NCBI GenBank assembly: GCA_947500435.1
Contig: CANMRV010000007.1
Span: 186,001 to 250,000, forward strand
Source: an uncultured Flavobacteriaceae bacterium
Lineage (GTDB): Bacteria > Bacteroidota > Bacteroidia > Flavobacteriales > Flavobacteriaceae
DNA length: 64,000 nucleotides
Reading direction: 5' to 3'
The notes beneath the pieces were generated by a model. It had not been told where the DNA came from and ran no database searches. It was given only the letters and a program-made list of their open reading frames with translations. Of the stretch, positions 50,552-59,701 are shown piece after piece (the stretch's first letter is position 1; each line of letters opens with the position of its first letter). Position numbers and translations under genes: made by a program.

Positions 50552-51532
50552 ATGCGTGAGGCCGCTTTTGTAAAGCAAAATAAGGAAAAATGGATAGCAT
50601 TTGAAAAGGCTATCAATTTCAATGCTGACCCTGATCCCGATGAACTTGCCAACGGTTATATTCAATTAACCAATGATTTGGCCTATGCACAGACGTATTA
50701 CGAAAAAAGTAAGACTTTATTGTATTTAAACGGGTTGGCTTCTCAAGCACATCAAAAAATTTACAAGAACAAAAAGGAAAGTAAAAACAGAATTGTTAGC
50801 TTTTGGAAAACAGAGTTTCCACTATTTTTCAAACAGTACCACAAAACCTTAGCGGTTACTTTTCTGATTTTTGCTGTTGCCACAGCTATCGGAAGCATTT
50901 CAGCTATAAATGACACCACTTTTGTTCGTTTGATATTGGGCGATGCCTACGTCAACACCACTTTAAATAATATCGCTGATGGCGACCCCACGGCCATTTA
51001 CAAGGGAGGTAGCGAAATTGGAACTTTCCTTGGTATTACAATCAATAACATCAGAGTTGGTTTTTTAGCTTTTGCTTTTGGCGTTATGGCTAGTTTAGGT
51101 ACCGTATATATTCTTTTTTCAAACGGAGTTATGCTCGGAGCCTTTATCACCTTTTTTTATACCCAAGGTGTTTTTTTTGAGGCCAACAAACAAATTTGGC
51201 TTCATGGCACAATAGAGATTTCAGTGATTGTTATCGCAGGATGCGCCGGACTTATCATGGGCAATAGCATTTTATTTCCGAAGACCTTTTCGCGAAGAGT
51301 GTCATTTATGAAAGGGGCTAAAGACGGACTCAAAGTAGTCGTTAGTACTATTCCTTTTTTCATTATTGCCGGCTTTATTGAAGGTTTTATTACGCGCTAT
51401 TCCAATATGCCAAATTGGTTGGCGTTCTTGATTATTGGCGGTTCCCTTTATCTAATTGTGTATTACTATATTTTATACCCTCGAATTCTAAATAAAAGAA
51501 ATGCAAACAAACCAACCCAACTCGTTCATTGA
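50552..51532 (+). CDS. SpoIIM-like membrane protein
   Basis: 326 residues. The cytoplasmic N-terminus of about 95 residues (REAAFVKQNKEKWIAFEKAI) and five to six membrane helices correspond to the stage II sporulation protein M family outside spore-formers, with IRVGFLAFAFGVMASLGTVYILFSNGVMLGAF as the conserved core and a C-terminal region GFIEGFITR. In Bacillus SpoIIM scaffolds peptidoglycan hydrolases; the role here is unknown. First gene of a six-gene operon; overlaps the next by 32 bp. Confidence 0.85.
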   Translation: MREAAFVKQNKEKWIAFEKAINFNADPDPDELANGYIQLTNDLAYAQTYYEKSKTLLYLNGLASQAHQKIYKNKKESKNRIVSFWKTEFPLFFKQYHKTLAVTFLIFAVATAIGSISAINDTTFVRLILGDAYVNTTLNNIADGDPTAIYKGGSEIGTFLGITINNIRVGFLAFAFGVMASLGTVYILFSNGVMLGAFITFFYTQGVFFEANKQIWLHGTIEISVIVIAGCAGLIMGNSILFPKTFSRRVSFMKGAKDGLKVVVSTIPFFIIAGFIEGFITRYSNMPNWLAFLIIGGSLYLIVYYYILYPRILNKRNANKPTQLVH

Positions 51533-52451
51533 ACTTAAAATCAATAGAGATTTAGGCGGCATTGTTACCGCCTACTTTGATTTCTTGAAACAGAACATTA
51601 AAAAGTTTACGAATTTATTCTTGAGCTACAATGGTATTTTTTTAATTGGGCTTTTGATAGTCAGTTACCTTTTGGTTTCCGGTTTTGTTGGCATGATTGC
51701 CAATGAAAACAATAGTGGTTTTGGTGATTCTGGTATTGAGGACGAATCCTACCTTCTCTATATGGGAGCCGGAGGTATTCTCTTCTTTATCATATTTATA
51801 ATGGTCGCCATATTGAACTATAGCTTAGCCGGAGGATATATGATTAAATATGAAGAAAACCAAGGCAATAACTTTGACAAAAAAGAAGTTTGGGATTTCT
51901 TCAAAAGCAAACTAGGTGCCGTTTTCGGATTCATTCTTCTGCTAATAGTACTGTATATCGGTTTTATGATCGTAAGTTTCATTTTTGCGATAATTCCCAT
52001 TATAGGAATGTTCGCCCAATATATCGTTCAGTTTTTCATTACGGCTTGGATTGGTGTTTCCTTTTTTGCACTGCTATATGAAAACAAAGGGGTTACCGAA
52101 TCTTACGGCGAAGGATGGAATTTGGTGTATAATAATTTCTGGAAATCCGTCGGCGTGAATTTTATATTAGGCCTTCTGAATGGAATTCTACTACTCGTAG
52201 TTTTAATGATACCAGGTATTCTTGTGGGTATCTATAGTTTTCATGTGGTACAGAATAATGTTGACGTAGGCGCGTCAATTCTACCAACGATTATCTATAC
52301 ACTCGCTACCTGCGCTTTTCTTATTGTATTTATATACTCCCAATGTATAACACAGTTCGTGAATGGTCTTTTGTACTTCTCATTGCATGAAAAAACATAT
52401 AATACCAATGTTAGAAGTAAAATCGATGAAATCGGAAAGTTAGGCGAGTGA
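51501..52451 (+). CDS. Multi-pass membrane protein of the SpoIIM-MoxR cluster
   Basis: 316 residues with about six membrane helices and the opening IELKINRDLGGIVTAYFDFLKQNIKKF. It resembles the membrane domain found in glycerophosphodiester phosphodiesterase-associated or DUF4013-like proteins but I see no catalytic motif. The gene starts inside the end of the SpoIIM gene (32-bp overlap, different frame) and ends in a GTGA overlap with the DUF4129 gene. Probably a structural membrane subunit. Confidence 0.7.
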   Translation: MQTNQPNSFIELKINRDLGGIVTAYFDFLKQNIKKFTNLFLSYNGIFLIGLLIVSYLLVSGFVGMIANENNSGFGDSGIEDESYLLYMGAGGILFFIIFIMVAILNYSLAGGYMIKYEENQGNNFDKKEVWDFFKSKLGAVFGFILLLIVLYIGFMIVSFIFAIIPIIGMFAQYIVQFFITAWIGVSFFALLYENKGVTESYGEGWNLVYNNFWKSVGVNFILGLLNGILLLVVLMIPGILVGIYSFHVVQNNVDVGASILPTIIYTLATCAFLIVFIYSQCITQFVNGLLYFSLHEKTYNTNVRSKIDEIGKLGE

Positions 52452-53173
52452 TACGAATCTATTTCTTCATAACATTTTTTTGTTTTTCATTCTTCGGATT
52501 TTCTCAGGAAGAAAAAGACTCTTTGCAATTATCTGAAGATATTTCACAAGTTTTAGAATCTCGATCCTTTGGCCAAGAACTCTCAGAAAAATATAGTGGT
52601 GATGAATTCGACTATAGCTCCCCTGAAGGAGAAGCTCAAAATCTTATTGGCCGCTTTTTACTATGGTTGAGAAACCTATTGCAAGATACTTTTGGTTTCA
52701 ATATAAATCCCGCATTTTTCAAGGTTTTAGAAATTCTCATTTACATCTCTATGGGAATTTTAGCACTATACTTCCTAATACGATTCTTCGTGAATGAAAA
52801 CCTAACTTCAATTTTTTCCAAAAAAGCCACTTCGCTTATTGATATCAATCTATCCGAAGAACATATTGAAAATATTGACCTCGATGTAAAAATTAAAGAG
52901 GCCCTAGCCCAAAAAGAATATCGACTAGCCGTCCGATATCATTATCTCAGAGTTTTGAAGAACCTCTCTTTAAAAAATATTATCACTTGGGAATATGAAA
53001 AGACAAACACCGACTATCAAAATGAAATTACAATAACCGAATTGAAACCCCTTTTTCAAGAAGTATCATATTTGTACGATTACATCTGGTACGGTGAACA
53101 AGAAATAGATGAAAACGGATTCAAAGCAGCTGAAAAGCACTTTACAAATTTAAAAAAAAGGACACCCAACTAA
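52448..53173 (+). CDS. DUF4129 protein
   Basis: 241 residues starting at GTG; the start is fixed by a signal peptide (about 1-19, FFGFSQ) and by the four-base overlap with the previous stop. One membrane helix at about 96-115, then the DUF4129 domain (about 140-235: KIKEALAQKEYRLAVRYHYL, TNTDYQNEI, SYLYDYIWYGEQEIDENGF). DUF4129 is the domain often fused to the C-terminus of bacterial transglutaminase-like proteins encoded beside MoxR and DUF58; here it is alone. Role unknown. Confidence 0.82.
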   Translation: MIRIYFFITFFCFSFFGFSQEEKDSLQLSEDISQVLESRSFGQELSEKYSGDEFDYSSPEGEAQNLIGRFLLWLRNLLQDTFGFNINPAFFKVLEILIYISMGILALYFLIRFFVNENLTSIFSKKATSLIDINLSEEHIENIDLDVKIKEALAQKEYRLAVRYHYLRVLKNLSLKNIITWEYEKTNTDYQNEITITELKPLFQEVSYLYDYIWYGEQEIDENGFKAAEKHFTNLKKRTPN

Positions 53174-53175
53174 TT

Positions 53176-54393
53176 TTGGATAAAAGAACAAAAATAATAA
53201 TTGGCATTTTCGCAGCAGTCCTGATTGGAATTATTGTGACTGAGATAGTGCGCCCCAAACCCTTAAACTGGAGTCCTTCATATACTTCGAGTGATAAGAT
53301 TCCTTTTGGGTGTTTTGTATTATTTAATGAACTTCCAACACTTTTCCCAAATAAAGAAGTGACCTCAGTAGATCAAAGTTTGTACGAAGTCCTGACAGAA
53401 TTAGATACAGTATCAAAATCAAACTATTTGATGGTTAACAATGGTATCAGTTTTGACAAAGAAGAATACGATCAATTATTAGAATACGTTTCCCGAGGAA
53501 ATGATGTTTTCATGGCCTCGACCTATTTTGGCGGATATTTATCAGACACCCTGAATCTAGACATAGATGCGAGTTACAGCATTCGAGAGGATACCGTAGC
53601 GCTAAGTCTGACGAATTCGCAATTCGAAACAAGTAAATTTGCCTTTACAAAGGGAATGTACAACAGACATTTTACTTCTGTAGACACCTTAAACACTACA
53701 ATCTTGGGTCACGTCACCTACAATGAAGAAACGTTTTCTTTAGACGGCGACCCCGAAAACACTATCCAAAAGAAGCCAAATTTCGTAAAAATTCAATTTG
53801 GTGAAGGTCATTTTTACCTCAACGTCACTCCCCTTGCCTTTACCAATTTCTATATGCTTGCGGGTAACGAAGATTATGTGTCCAACTCATTTTCTTATTT
53901 AAAAAATCACAAGACTTTGTTTTGGGATAATTACAAAAAATCGGGTCGTATAATTATCGATTCCCCTATGCGCTTTGTACTAAATCAACCATCCCTGAAA
54001 TGGGGATATTATCTGACTTTAGTTGGCGTGTTATGTTTTTTTATTTTTAGAACTAAACGCGAACAACGCATTATTCCTGTTATTGAGCCCTTAGAAAATT
54101 CTTCGGTAGAATTTGCACGCACCGTTGGTAGTCTATACTACCAGCACAAAGATTACACCAATCTAATTTCGAAAAAAATAAACTACTTTTTAGAATTTGT
54201 GCGTAGCCACTACTATATCGACACAACTCAGATAAGTGAAAAAACAATCAAAGATTTATCAGCGAAATCTGGCAAGCCTTTGACCGATGTAAAGGATTTA
54301 ATAGATCTGATCAGTCAACTAAAAAATCGGTCACAGCATACAGAACATGATTTAATTGAATTAAACAAAAAAATAACCTCCTTCAAAAAATAA
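53176..54393 (+). CDS. DUF4350 protein
   Basis: 405 residues starting at TTG, two bases after the previous stop; the N-terminal helix KIIIGIFAAVLIGIIVTEIV requires this start. Extracytoplasmic DUF4350 domain (about 35-220: SDKIPFGCFVLFNELPTLFP, NNGISFDKEEYDQLLEYV, like a GATase/ThuA-type Rossmann fold), a second helix (about 276-292) and a cytoplasmic helical tail. Conserved companion of MoxR/DUF58; function unknown. Confidence 0.82.
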   Translation: MDKRTKIIIGIFAAVLIGIIVTEIVRPKPLNWSPSYTSSDKIPFGCFVLFNELPTLFPNKEVTSVDQSLYEVLTELDTVSKSNYLMVNNGISFDKEEYDQLLEYVSRGNDVFMASTYFGGYLSDTLNLDIDASYSIREDTVALSLTNSQFETSKFAFTKGMYNRHFTSVDTLNTTILGHVTYNEETFSLDGDPENTIQKKPNFVKIQFGEGHFYLNVTPLAFTNFYMLAGNEDYVSNSFSYLKNHKTLFWDNYKKSGRIIIDSPMRFVLNQPSLKWGYYLTLVGVLCFFIFRTKREQRIIPVIEPLENSSVEFARTVGSLYYQHKDYTNLISKKINYFLEFVRSHYYIDTTQISEKTIKDLSAKSGKPLTDVKDLIDLISQLKNRSQHTEHDLIELNKKITSFKK

Positions 54394-54395
54394 GC

Positions 54396-55475
54396 ATGGA
54401 AGAACAAAATCAAGAACCAGAAAACATACCTCAGGAGCAGACATCGCAGGAAGATGCAACTCAAGAGAATGCCTCTTTAGAAAACACAGAAAAGGAAAGC
54501 AATCCTTTAGAATTTAGCAACCGAATAGACCTTTCTAAACTCCGGGATGCAGTTGCTAAAATCAAAACAGAACTGGGCAAGGTCATTATCGGTCAACAGG
54601 ATATGATTGAATTACTGATCATCTCTATTCTTGCGGATGGTCATTCCCTAATCGAGGGCGTTCCAGGAGTTGCAAAAACAGTAACAGCAAAATTACTGGC
54701 TAAAACAATCAATGTGGATTTTAGTCGAATTCAATTCACCCCAGATTTAATGCCAAGTGATATTTTAGGTACTGCAATTTTCAACGTAAAAACTTCGGAA
54801 TTCGAATTTAAAAAAGGTCCTATCTTCTCCAATATTATTTTAATCGATGAGATTAACCGAGCGCCCGCAAAAACACAAGCCGCACTTTTTGAGGCTATGG
54901 CGGAACGACAAATTACCATCGATGGAACCGAATATGAAATGGCCCCTCCATTTTTAGTTTTCGCCACTCAAAACCCAATCGAGCAAGAAGGAACCTATCG
55001 ACTTCCTGAAGCGCAATTAGACCGTTTCTTGTTCAAAATCAAGGTTGATTATCCGTCTTTAGAACAAGAGGTTCAAATTTTAGAAAGCAAACATCATCAG
55101 AAGAACAGAGATGTTGAAAGCATGATCGAATCGGTTCTAAGTGCCAAAGAGATTGCAGAATATCAAAGTACAATTCGGGAGATTATTATAGAGGATAACC
55201 TAATAAAATACATAGCCTCGATTGTAGATGACACCCGTACGAATGCAAACTTATATCTTGGGGCGTCACCTAGAGCTTCAATTGCTCTAATGAATGCTTC
55301 CAAGGCCCTTGCGGCAATATCAGGAAGAGATTTTGTTACTCCAGACGATATTAAAAAAGTAGCTGCCCCTATTCTAGCGCATCGTATTATTCTAACTCCC
55401 GAAAGAGAAATGGAAGGCTTTACAGCTGAAAAAGTAGTTCAGCAGATTATAGAAGGAATAGAGGTGCCCCGTTAG
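54396..55475 (+). CDS. MoxR family AAA+ ATPase
   Basis: 359 residues. A Gln/Glu-rich extension of about 45 residues precedes the AAA+ core: Walker A in EGVPGVAKT (residues 87-95, the GxAKT form usual in MoxR), Walker B LIDEINRAP (D151, E152), FATQNPIEQEGTYRLPEAQLDRFLF, and the C-terminal lid with GASPRASIAL. MoxR proteins act as chaperones for partners with VWA-type domains; the DUF58 gene that follows is the expected partner. Starts 2 bp after the DUF4350 stop. Confidence 0.93.
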   Translation: MEEQNQEPENIPQEQTSQEDATQENASLENTEKESNPLEFSNRIDLSKLRDAVAKIKTELGKVIIGQQDMIELLIISILADGHSLIEGVPGVAKTVTAKLLAKTINVDFSRIQFTPDLMPSDILGTAIFNVKTSEFEFKKGPIFSNIILIDEINRAPAKTQAALFEAMAERQITIDGTEYEMAPPFLVFATQNPIEQEGTYRLPEAQLDRFLFKIKVDYPSLEQEVQILESKHHQKNRDVESMIESVLSAKEIAEYQSTIREIIIEDNLIKYIASIVDDTRTNANLYLGASPRASIALMNASKALAAISGRDFVTPDDIKKVAAPILAHRIILTPEREMEGFTAEKVVQQIIEGIEVPR

Positions 55476-55509
55476 ACCTTAGATAAAACCAAAATTTTGA
55501 ACTTCTTCT

Positions 55510-56844
55510 GTGAAAAAACTCTTTAGAAATATATACCTCGAAAAACGATTCTTTATCGCGGTGGCAGTTCTTGTCACCGGGTTTATACTATCGTATATAT
55601 TTCCAGATATTTTTGGGGTTCTAAAGCTCTTTTTCTATATTTTTCTCATTACCATTTTGGTAGATACCATTCTTGTCTTTGGCTCAAAAGGAACCATAGA
55701 AGCTGATCGTATTCTACCTGATAAATTTTCCAATGGTGATCAAAACCCGATAGATATTAAGCTAACCAACACCTATTTATTTGATGCTAGACTTCGGGTT
55801 CTTGATGAAATTCCACATCAATTTCAAAAACGTGATTTTGAGATAATTACCCCCCTAAAGAAAGGAGAAGAAAAGCTTTTCAAATACGAATTGCGTCCGG
55901 TAGAGCGTGGTGTATATGCTTTTGGAAATTTAAACGTTTTTGCTACATCTCCCCTTAGATTGGTTGCCAAACGCTACACATTCAATAATGAACAGGAAGT
56001 TCCGGTTTATCCTTCTTTTCTACAGCTACAGAAGTATGAGCTAATGGCCTTTTCGAATCGCTTGATGGAATACGGTCTGAAAAAAATCCGTCGTATTGGC
56101 CATACCATGGAGTTTGAACAAATTAAAGAATACGTGCAAGGTGATGATATTCGAAACATCAACTGGAAGGCGACTGCCAAGAAAAACCAGTTGATGGTGA
56201 ATCAATTTCAAGATGAAAAATCGCAGCCTATTTACTCAGTAATTGACAAAGGGCGAGTGATGAAAATGCCATTTGATGGACTCAGTCTTTTAGACTATGC
56301 CATTAACGCTACATTGGTCATTAGCGGTATCGCCATAAAAAAACAGGATAAAGCGGGAATGTTCGCTTTTAGCAACAAGATTGAAAATAGAGTAGTCGCG
56401 GAACGCCGGAGCTCACAAATGAATCTTATTTTAGAGACTCTATATAACATGCGTACCAATTTCGTAGAAAGTGATTACAGTAGATTGTACATCGATGTAA
56501 AGCGAAATTTGAACCATCGCAGTCTGCTGTTACTCTACACTAATTTTGAGACCTTAGATGCCCTTCACAGACAACTTCCCTATTTACAAGCTATTTCAAA
56601 ACAGCACTTGCTAGTTGTTATATTTTTCGAAAACACAGAGTTGAACGAATATGCGGGTCAAGAGGCAGAAACAGCTCAAGGCATTTTCGAACAAACTATT
56701 GCAGAGAAATTCATCTACGAGAAGAAACTCATTGTGAATGAACTGCGTAAATACGGCATTCAAACCATTTTGACCAAGCCCGAAAATCTTACCATCAATA
56801 CGATTAACAAGTATTTAGAGATAAAGGCTAGAGGCTTGCTGTAA
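55510..56844 (+). CDS. DUF58 (VWA-like) protein
   Basis: 444 residues starting at GTG. Two membrane helices near the N-terminus (about 12-58), a beta domain, then the DUF58 signature IRRIGHTMEFEQIKEYVQGD and DIRNINWKATAKKNQLMVNQ (about 193-233) and a VWA-like fold (YSVIDKGRVM, MFAFSNKIENRVVAE). The metal-ion-dependent adhesion motif of true VWA proteins is degenerate (DKG in place of DxSxS). Last gene of the operon and likely client of the MoxR ATPase. Confidence 0.9.
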   Translation: MKKLFRNIYLEKRFFIAVAVLVTGFILSYIFPDIFGVLKLFFYIFLITILVDTILVFGSKGTIEADRILPDKFSNGDQNPIDIKLTNTYLFDARLRVLDEIPHQFQKRDFEIITPLKKGEEKLFKYELRPVERGVYAFGNLNVFATSPLRLVAKRYTFNNEQEVPVYPSFLQLQKYELMAFSNRLMEYGLKKIRRIGHTMEFEQIKEYVQGDDIRNINWKATAKKNQLMVNQFQDEKSQPIYSVIDKGRVMKMPFDGLSLLDYAINATLVISGIAIKKQDKAGMFAFSNKIENRVVAERRSSQMNLILETLYNMRTNFVESDYSRLYIDVKRNLNHRSLLLLYTNFETLDALHRQLPYLQAISKQHLLVVIFFENTELNEYAGQEAETAQGIFEQTIAEKFIYEKKLIVNELRKYGIQTILTKPENLTINTINKYLEIKARGLL

Positions 56845-56969
56845 ACCACTCAAGTATTCTTACCATTTTCAAGGTAGTATCCAATCTCTAAATCAATCAT
56901 AATTTCCTATCTTCATCAACTTGGAATACTATCTTCTTACGCTTACCATTTAACTATAAACCAACCGCA

Positions 56970-58664
56970 ATGACTTTCCTAAAACCATTCTTTACCTTAA
57001 TTCTCCTAACTCTTTTAGTAACTGTAAGCACCACGCTAAACGCCCAAACCTATTCAAAAAATGGCATGGTCGTTTCTTCGGACAAAAGCTCTTCAGAAGT
57101 TGGGGCTTTGATTCTAAAGAAAGGAGGCAATGCAATAGATGCGGCAATCGCCACGGCATTTTCGTTAGCAGTTACACATCCATCTGCAGGAAACATAGGT
57201 GGTGGTGGATTTATAGTCTTTATGAATTCCGCAGGAAAGACGACAACTATTGACTTCAGAGAAAAAGCACCCCTTGCGGCTACCAATGATATGTATCTAG
57301 ACGAAGAAGGTCAGCTCATTGATGGCATTAACCATTTCAGCGCAAAAGCGATTGGAGTGCCCGGAACTGTAGCTGGGCTATTCCTTGCCCATCAAAAATA
57401 TGGTAGACTCCCTTGGAAAGATTTGTTACAACCAGCAATTGACCAAGCTAAAAATGGTTTTGCTTTTAATTGGTCTTTATTTAATGCTGCCAAATATTTT
57501 TCCAAGGAAGGAAATACGAACTCTTTTATGGATGGATATTTCAGAAATGAAAACGGAGCTGTAACCCAACCCGATGAAATTTGGAAACAAACCGAATTGG
57601 CAGAAACCTTAATTCGAATTCGAGATAAAGGCCGAGATGGATTTTACAAAGGAAAAACTGCCAAAATGATTGCTGCGTTTATGAAAAAGAACGACGGTAT
57701 TATCACAAAAAAAGATTTGGCGAAATATGAAGCAATTGAGCGCCAACCTATAAAGGGAATCTACAAAGGTTATGACATTTATTCTATGCCACCACCTAGT
57801 TCAGGTGGGGTTGCTCTTGTTGAAATGATGAACCTAATGGAGTTGGTAGATTTGAAAACCATGGAATTTAATTCCGCTGATCATCTACATGTAGTTGCTG
57901 AAGCAATGCGAAGAGCCTTTGCGGACCGAGCTGAGCATTTGGGTGACCCTGATTTTAATTTAAACATACCCTTGGATAAACTGACATCCAAAGAATTTGC
58001 AAAAAAGCGATTTCAAGGAATTGACATGACAAGAGCCTCAGTAAGTGACTCTACAAAATTTGGAAGACTCTATGATGGCGAAAACACCACCCATCTTTCC
58101 ATCATGGATAAGGACGGAAACGCAGTATCATTAACGTATACATTGGAGTACAGTTTTGGTTCGCAAATGGGGTCTAATGAATTGGGTTTTATCTTCAATA
58201 ATGAAATGGGAGATTTTAATCCGCAACCTGGTATAACCAAAAGTAACGGACAAATTGGTACAGCTCCGAATCTAGTAGAACCTGAAAAAAGGATGCTTTC
58301 AAGCATGACGCCAACTATAGTCGGAAAAGATGGAAAACCCTATTTAGTAATCGGAAGTCCGGGAGGTAGAACTATCATTAATACCGTGTTTCAAACTGTA
58401 TTGAATGTTTTGGAATTTGAAATGCCAGTCCACAAAGCCATTGAGGCTTTAAAAATTCACCATCAATGGCTTCCTGACCAAATCGTTTATGAAAAATACT
58501 TGTTATCCCCTGACACTAAAAAAGCGCTTGAAGCAAAAGGTCATACCTTAAGGGAAAGAAACAATATGGGCGCTTTGATGGGAATTACGTATGACCCGGA
58601 AACAAAGATTTTTACAGGTGCCTCCGACTCCGCACAACCTGATAGTGGGGCTGTCGGTTATTAA
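56970..58664 (+). CDS. ggt: Gamma-glutamyltransferase
   Basis: 564 residues with a signal peptide (about 1-25, TTLNAQ). Proenzyme features: GGNAIDAAIATAFSLAVTHP, GNIGGGGF, IDFREKAP in the large subunit; cleavage before T373 in DGENTTHLSIMD would give the small subunit with its catalytic threonine; IGSPGGRTI near the end. It transfers or hydrolyses the gamma-glutamyl group of glutathione in the periplasm. Two TATCTTC boxes (56908 and 56930) lie upstream. Single gene. Confidence 0.95.
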   Translation: MTFLKPFFTLILLTLLVTVSTTLNAQTYSKNGMVVSSDKSSSEVGALILKKGGNAIDAAIATAFSLAVTHPSAGNIGGGGFIVFMNSAGKTTTIDFREKAPLAATNDMYLDEEGQLIDGINHFSAKAIGVPGTVAGLFLAHQKYGRLPWKDLLQPAIDQAKNGFAFNWSLFNAAKYFSKEGNTNSFMDGYFRNENGAVTQPDEIWKQTELAETLIRIRDKGRDGFYKGKTAKMIAAFMKKNDGIITKKDLAKYEAIERQPIKGIYKGYDIYSMPPPSSGGVALVEMMNLMELVDLKTMEFNSADHLHVVAEAMRRAFADRAEHLGDPDFNLNIPLDKLTSKEFAKKRFQGIDMTRASVSDSTKFGRLYDGENTTHLSIMDKDGNAVSLTYTLEYSFGSQMGSNELGFIFNNEMGDFNPQPGITKSNGQIGTAPNLVEPEKRMLSSMTPTIVGKDGKPYLVIGSPGGRTIINTVFQTVLNVLEFEMPVHKAIEALKIHHQWLPDQIVYEKYLLSPDTKKALEAKGHTLRERNNMGALMGITYDPETKIFTGASDSAQPDSGAVGY

Positions 58665-58711
58665 CGAATAATTGGAAAGCTAAGGCTGATAGACTCTCCT
58701 AACCTCTCCTG

Positions 58712-58719
58712 TAACTTTA
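58712..58719 (+). promoter_or_regulatory. -7-like box for the TIM-barrel lipoprotein gene
   Basis: TAACTTTA, one base from TAnnTTTG, 25 nt before the start codon. Confidence 0.3.
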
Positions 58720-58744
58720 ATTTAAATTCGACGTCAGATTCTAT

Positions 58745-59686
58745 ATGAAATATAGGGTACTCATTTTCTCAACATTATTTCTTTTCCTAATAGGGTGTAG
58801 TTCTAAGGACGACACACCTCAAAATAGTCCACCAGCTGAACATATTAAGTACTTTGGTTTTACCCTGGTTGACACTTTTTGGGATGACCCAACAGATTCA
58901 GATACCAAAAGCAACTATAATGACGAGGTAGCTCCTTTCTCAAATATGGCAGATATTTTGGTGGTAAGCCCTACGGATAATATTGTTGACAGAATGAAGG
59001 CCATGGAGTCACTTCAAATGAAGAGCGTTCTTCACCTGCATGAACTCTTCTTTGAAGTAGAAGGCACCAATGCCCCTTCAGGGACAGACTATCGCCTAAG
59101 AACTGACGCCCAAGAACGCTGGGATATGTTTCTAGGTTTAAACTCACTATATGTAAATCAAGATTTAGTGCAGGTACTTTACGTTGGTGAAGAGCCTACT
59201 TGGAATGGCATTAGCTTTTCGGAACTAAAGAAGGTTTCAGATTATGTTAAACTTACGATTCCAGGTATTACCGTTATGGTTGTGGAAGCTTATCCGGCTT
59301 TGAACGATTTTCAAATTCCCGCCTCAGTGGATTGGGTCGGCTTTGACCATTATTTTATCAAAGACCCAAAAAATGATGCCACTTTTATTTCGGAATTGAA
59401 TGTTCTAAAATCGAAGCTGTCCGAAGAACAAAATCTGATTTTAATAATGGACACCCATTATATAGAATTCGCACATGGTGACTTTGGAGAAATAGCCCTT
59501 GAAGAAATGGCCAGTGTTGCCAATAGTTATTACGAACTGGCAAAATCCGAGCCTAAGACCATTGCTATTCTCGGCTATTTTTGGCCAAGTGGCTTTGATG
59601 ATGTAAGCGCAATCGGAGCGCGACACATGCCCACTGAGGTTCAGCAAGAATACAGTAGAATAGGTAAAGAAATTACTAAAAAGTAA
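58745..59686 (+). CDS. Lipoprotein, probable TIM-barrel glycoside hydrolase-like
   Basis: 313 residues. Lipobox FLIGC (Cys18), then a disordered linker and a domain whose strands end in acidic or aromatic residues in the order expected for a (beta/alpha)8 barrel: YFGFTLVDTFWDD, ILVVSP, KSVLHLHELFFEVEG, VQVLYVGEEPTWNG, ITVMVVEAYP, VDWVGFDHYFIKD, LILIMDTHYIEF, AILGYFWPSG. E in GEEPTWN and D in IMDTHY sit where clan GH-A enzymes have the acid/base and nucleophile. No named family recognised. Single gene, 15 bp from the convergent gene. Confidence 0.55.
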   Translation: MKYRVLIFSTLFLFLIGCSSKDDTPQNSPPAEHIKYFGFTLVDTFWDDPTDSDTKSNYNDEVAPFSNMADILVVSPTDNIVDRMKAMESLQMKSVLHLHELFFEVEGTNAPSGTDYRLRTDAQERWDMFLGLNSLYVNQDLVQVLYVGEEPTWNGISFSELKKVSDYVKLTIPGITVMVVEAYPALNDFQIPASVDWVGFDHYFIKDPKNDATFISELNVLKSKLSEEQNLILIMDTHYIEFAHGDFGEIALEEMASVANSYYELAKSEPKTIAILGYFWPSGFDDVSAIGARHMPTEVQQEYSRIGKEITKK

Positions 59687-59701
59687 TTGAGTTCTGCAAA
59701 C

